26,267 nucleotides of DNA from Fusobacterium_C sp036516095 (GTDB lineage Bacteria > Fusobacteriota > Fusobacteriia > Fusobacteriales > Fusobacteriaceae): positions 1-26,267 of the forward strand of contig NZ_DATBUM010000169.1 in NCBI RefSeq assembly GCF_036516095.1, given 5' to 3'. The position numbers were made by a program, and so were the translations under genes. The notes beneath the pieces were generated by a model that searched no databases, was not told the origin of the DNA, and worked only from the letters and a program-made list of their open reading frames with translations. Below, one piece after another: positions 23,769 through 26,267 of this stretch; the first letter of the stretch is position 1, and every line of letters starts with the position of its first letter.

Positions 23769-26267
23769 TTATTTTCTTCGTTTTGGTGGCACAGCCGGCT
23801 TTCTAAGTTGATTCACATTTTCATAAGTAGGTTCTTCTGAAACTGTTTTGTTTTTTCTTCCAACTTCAGCATATTCGCTTTCCACATGTCCATCTCGTAC
23901 TGTTTTAGAATTTGGTTTTACAAACTTTAAATCTGCATACACAGGTTCCCCTGTCGACGGTGCCTGACTCGTTTGATTTACTATCTTATTAGCATAGTAA
24001 CTACCCGGTTCCGCATTTGCTTGAATTTGTAATACTTGCTTACTTGATTTTACCGGTACCTTCGGTTTTACTAATACTTTCGACGTTTTTGCCGAACTAG
24101 GAACCGGTGGCAATGCTCTTGTCGGTGCTTCTAAGAACTTTTCTTTTCTTCTAGCAACTTCAGCATAGTCACTTTCCACATGTCCATCTTGCACTGTTCT
24201 GGAATTTACTTTTTTAAATTGTAAATCCGCATATACAGGTTCTCCTGTTGATGGAGTTTGACTCGTTTGATTTAGCACTTTATTGACATAATAAGCACCC
24301 GGTACACTGTTTTCTTGACTTCGTAATGTTCTTTGATTTTGAGAAACCTCGTCTGCTGCTCTTTTTACTCTTGATGTCGGAGCCGGTGGTAATGCTTTCT
24401 TTGCCCTATTTGTCACCGGTGGCTCTTTCCCTTGTTGAGACTTGATATATTCTTGCAACTCCGGATTCTTGAACGGATTTTCAATCACTTGATTTCCAAT
24501 GATGAATTTTGTTTGTTCCATTGTTGGATCTTTTTTATACATTTCTCTCAAACTCTTGGATTCCGAATCATTGTAATGTTTATCTCCCGGTGTAAAAGCT
24601 TTCTTGATATTCTCCAAACTTACTTTCATATTTTTAGAAATGTCAGCATTTTTAGTCACAATCTTATCCAATGGGAAGTAATGAGAGGTCGTTTCTTCTC
24701 CGCCTAAGTGCCTAATCACAGGTCCTTTCTCTTTCGCCTTGCTTCTAAATAATTTTGGTAAAAGACTTTTTTCCATTGTAACAGTATCTTTGTTTCTATC
24801 TGTAGAAGCTTCTACCTCTTCCATCTTCAAAGTTTTTAATGGATTCTCAACCACATGATCTTTAATCGTAAATTTCAAGTTTGGATTATCTTTGTAATTT
24901 TCATACAAATATCTCAACTCTCTCGAGGTAACTGCATCATAATACGGATTGCTTGGATCAAACAAATCTTTCAATTTGTCGAAATCAATATTGGTATTTT
25001 TAGTATATGTCGGACTATCTGTCGCCAAACCGTCAAGAGCGAAATATAGTTTTCCTCCTCGTTCTAAGGTTTCCTTCGCAATCAACTTTGTCTTTTCAGT
25101 AAAGAAATCCATTCTAGCATTATTGATTTCATTCTCCAATGCTTTGAATTCTCTAATTTGTTTGTTTTGCTCTTCCGTAAAACTTGGAGATTCTTTAGGG
25201 TTATCAAGATCCAAATATTCGTTCTTTCTCATTTGAGAGAACACATCCTCTATTTTTTCACTCAATTCCCCAACTTTCTTCAAGGAATTAACAGCAGTTT
25301 CATTTTTCAACAATTCATTCATAATCTTTTGATTATCATCATTGTTCGCTGCATTAATTCTGCTTCTTGACTCAGTCTTTCTCGCATGTTCCGCTCCCGG
25401 ATCGTTGAATTCCGCAATTTCTTTAATATCGGCTTCCGTCACTTCACCCTTATTTAGTTTTTTAGCAAAATTCGTTAATTCTGCAAATTCATATCCTAAA
25501 TTCAGCTTACCGATATAACTGTCTGCCATGGTTGCATTCTTACGTTCCGGATCTGCAGTATTTGCCTTGTCTATTAATTCTTGTCTACCATATTTTAATC
25601 CATAAATCAGTGCATTGTCTCCCAATTCTGCTTTTGCTTCTTTTGGGGATTCCAAATTATTGATTTTATTCGGCAAATGTTGAATTTCTTTGATTTCTCT
25701 TAATTTTCCATTTTCTCCGATATCTCCTGTATATCCTTTGTCAACCAATTTACTTAGTTGTTCTCCTAATTTATGCCCTGAAATGAAGGCCTCTCTTTCC
25801 AATGGTTGATTCTTGTAGGCAGAGAAAGTATTCAAATCGGAATTGATATAATAAGTTTCATTCAAAGCCATTAAATCTGCATCCTGTTTCATATGTTCCG
25901 GTAGATTTCTGTCCTTGTTTCTCGTGATTTGCGCTTGATCATGATGGGTTAATTCATGAACAATCGTATCCAAAATTTCCTTATTATTCTGTTTCTTGCT
26001 TCGAAGGAAACTCAAAAGAGGAACGGCATTCATATTGACTTCATTATCCGCATAATGACCTTGTTTCATAGATAACGGTCCTCGCTCTGTATTTAATACA
26101 ACTTCCGCTCGTTTTCCGTCAATTCCCGTTACTTCTTTCAAAGAATCATGTTTCGCACTTTCCACCATCTTGAACAGCTTCTTAATTCCTTCTTCATTTC
26201 CTGATAATTTTTGTTTCATTAAATCATGGAATTCTTTATTGGAATCCAATTTTTCCACAATTTTCTG
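23769..26267 (-). CDS. Large protein with HELTH peptidase motif and EPIYA-like/SH3-ligand tail; 5' end beyond window
   Basis: The frame is open to the right edge (the last codons CAG AAA ATT precede GTG 26258), and that GTG has no ribosome site. The true N-terminus is therefore outside; numbering here takes GTG 26258 as 1. Residues 90-175 hold a zinc-peptidase motif, HELTH (101-105), with an EREA stretch (154-157) as candidate third ligand. Residues 180-395 are helical and charged. Two related segments follow (about 399-475 and 516-597; both end in V-ENP-K). The tail (about 620-829) is proline-rich and carries EPVYADL at 673 and 771, ES[DE]YAEV at 695 and 793, EPTYENV at 809, YYxNK at 656 and 754, and PxxP motifs at 621-627, 714-720, 732-737 and 821-826, ending in KRRK. 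No cysteine or membrane segment is evident. I infer a secreted effector acting on host tyrosine-kinase signalling; no named family is recognised. Confidence 0.8.
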   Translation of the reverse strand, partial: QKIVEKLDSNKEFHDLMKQKLSGNEEGIKKLFKMVESAKHDSLKEVTGIDGKRAEVVLNTERGPLSMKQGHYADNEVNMNAVPLLSFLRSKKQNNKEILDTIVHELTHHDQAQITRNKDRNLPEHMKQDADLMALNETYYINSDLNTFSAYKNQPLEREAFISGHKLGEQLSKLVDKGYTGDIGENGKLREIKEIQHLPNKINNLESPKEAKAELGDNALIYGLKYGRQELIDKANTADPERKNATMADSYIGKLNLGYEFAELTNFAKKLNKGEVTEADIKEIAEFNDPGAEHARKTESRSRINAANNDDNQKIMNELLKNETAVNSLKKVGELSEKIEDVFSQMRKNEYLDLDNPKESPSFTEEQNKQIREFKALENEINNARMDFFTEKTKLIAKETLERGGKLYFALDGLATDSPTYTKNTNIDFDKLKDLFDPSNPYYDAVTSRELRYLYENYKDNPNLKFTIKDHVVENPLKTLKMEEVEASTDRNKDTVTMEKSLLPKLFRSKAKEKGPVIRHLGGEETTSHYFPLDKIVTKNADISKNMKVSLENIKKAFTPGDKHYNDSESKSLREMYKKDPTMEQTKFIIGNQVIENPFKNPELQEYIKSQQGKEPPVTNRAKKALPPAPTSRVKRAADEVSQNQRTLRSQENSVPGAYYVNKVLNQTSQTPSTGEPVYADLQFKKVNSRTVQDGHVESDYAEVARRKEKFLEAPTRALPPVPSSAKTSKVLVKPKVPVKSSKQVLQIQANAEPGSYYANKIVNQTSQAPSTGEPVYADLKFVKPNSKTVRDGHVESEYAEVGRKNKTVSEEPTYENVNQLRKPAVPPKRRK
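23859..24014 (-). repeat. Tail module copy 2 (YYANK-EPVYADL-ESEYAEV)
   Basis: Codes residues 749-800, the second copy of the tail module. Differences from copy 1 are mostly conservative (V/A, K/R, D/E), while the tyrosines and their immediate neighbours are kept. Confidence 0.9.
24153..24308 (-). repeat. Tail module copy 1 (YYVNK-EPVYADL-ESDYAEV)
   Basis: Codes residues 651-702. Over 52 residues it aligns without gaps to the copy at 23859-24014, sharing YYxNK, NQTSQxPSTGEPVYADL and DGHVES-YAEV. A related ALPPAP segment precedes it, as ALPPVP precedes copy 2, so the full period is about 98 codons (294 bases). Confidence 0.9.
24468..24713 (-). repeat. Middle-domain copy 2 of the EPIYA-like protein
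   Basis: Codes residues 516-597. It shares with 24834-25064 the pattern of a GG start, a short Y-F/LD segment, then K-x-F-x-P, S-x2-LR-x2-Y, KF-x-I and V-x-ENP-x-K. Identity is moderate, so the duplication is old. Confidence 0.6.
24834..25064 (-). repeat. Middle-domain copy 1 of the EPIYA-like protein
   Basis: Codes residues 399-475, the partner of 24468-24713. The clearest shared ends are the KFTIKDHVVENPLK and KFIIGNQVIENPFK segments. Confidence 0.6.

Noticed and set aside
26256..26258. GTG 26258 as the true start of the EPIYA-like gene
   Set aside because: No ribosome site, and the frame stays open to the window edge, so the gene is truncated by the window.
1..26267. CRISPR arrays, tRNA/rRNA genes, insertion sequences, attachment sites
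   Set aside because: I found no regularly spaced short repeats, no cloverleaf or rRNA-like stretch, no transposase frames and no flanking direct repeats.

Overview
The window looks like a chromosomal segment of a low-GC, anaerobic, two-membrane bacterium, most likely a Fusobacterium (possibly of the F. necrophorum type). The basis is the A/T-rich sequence, the strong AAGGAGG-type ribosome sites, the outer-membrane machinery (an LptD-like porin, a TonB-dependent receptor, a heptose adenylyltransferase) and an oxygen-independent radical-SAM heme enzyme. The genus assignment is inference. No rRNA, tRNA, CRISPR array or insertion sequence was seen.

Layout. (1) 1-2664, minus: one open frame that runs off the left edge and joins a metallo-beta-lactamase-fold domain to a SNF2 helicase. 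(2) 2870-8955, plus: a five-gene heme uptake and degradation operon (periplasmic binding protein, TonB-dependent receptor, FecCD permease, ABC ATPase, HutW/ChuW-like radical SAM enzyme). It is divergent from (1), each side has a good promoter, and a bidirectional terminator at 9123-9174 closes it. (3) 15045-9268, minus: a four-gene operon of NhaC-type transporter, two YtcJ-like amidohydrolases and a SARP/BTAD-type regulator. One amidohydrolase appears to have lost metal ligands. (4) 20811-15252, minus: a very large cysteine-free LptD-like protein followed by threonyl-tRNA synthetase. (5) 23506-20904, minus: overlapping NUDIX, rfaE2, tsaE and tsaB genes, then a separately promoted thioredoxin that most likely starts at TTG. 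(6) 23769 to the right edge, minus: the C-terminal part, at least 832 codons, of a large protein.

The most interesting item is (6). It carries an HELTH zinc-peptidase motif, a duplicated middle domain, and a tail with two copies of a roughly 98-residue module. The tail holds EPVYA tyrosine motifs (EPIYA-like), ITIM-like and pYxN motifs, and interleaved PxxP SH3-ligand motifs. This is the architecture expected of a host-signalling mimic (compare CagA, Tarp, Tir and the Bartonella Bep proteins), and I know of no described fusobacterial example. Other points worth attention are the MBL-SNF2 fusion, the SARP-like regulator in an amidohydrolase/transporter operon, and a coiled-coil-like insertion in the TonB-dependent receptor.
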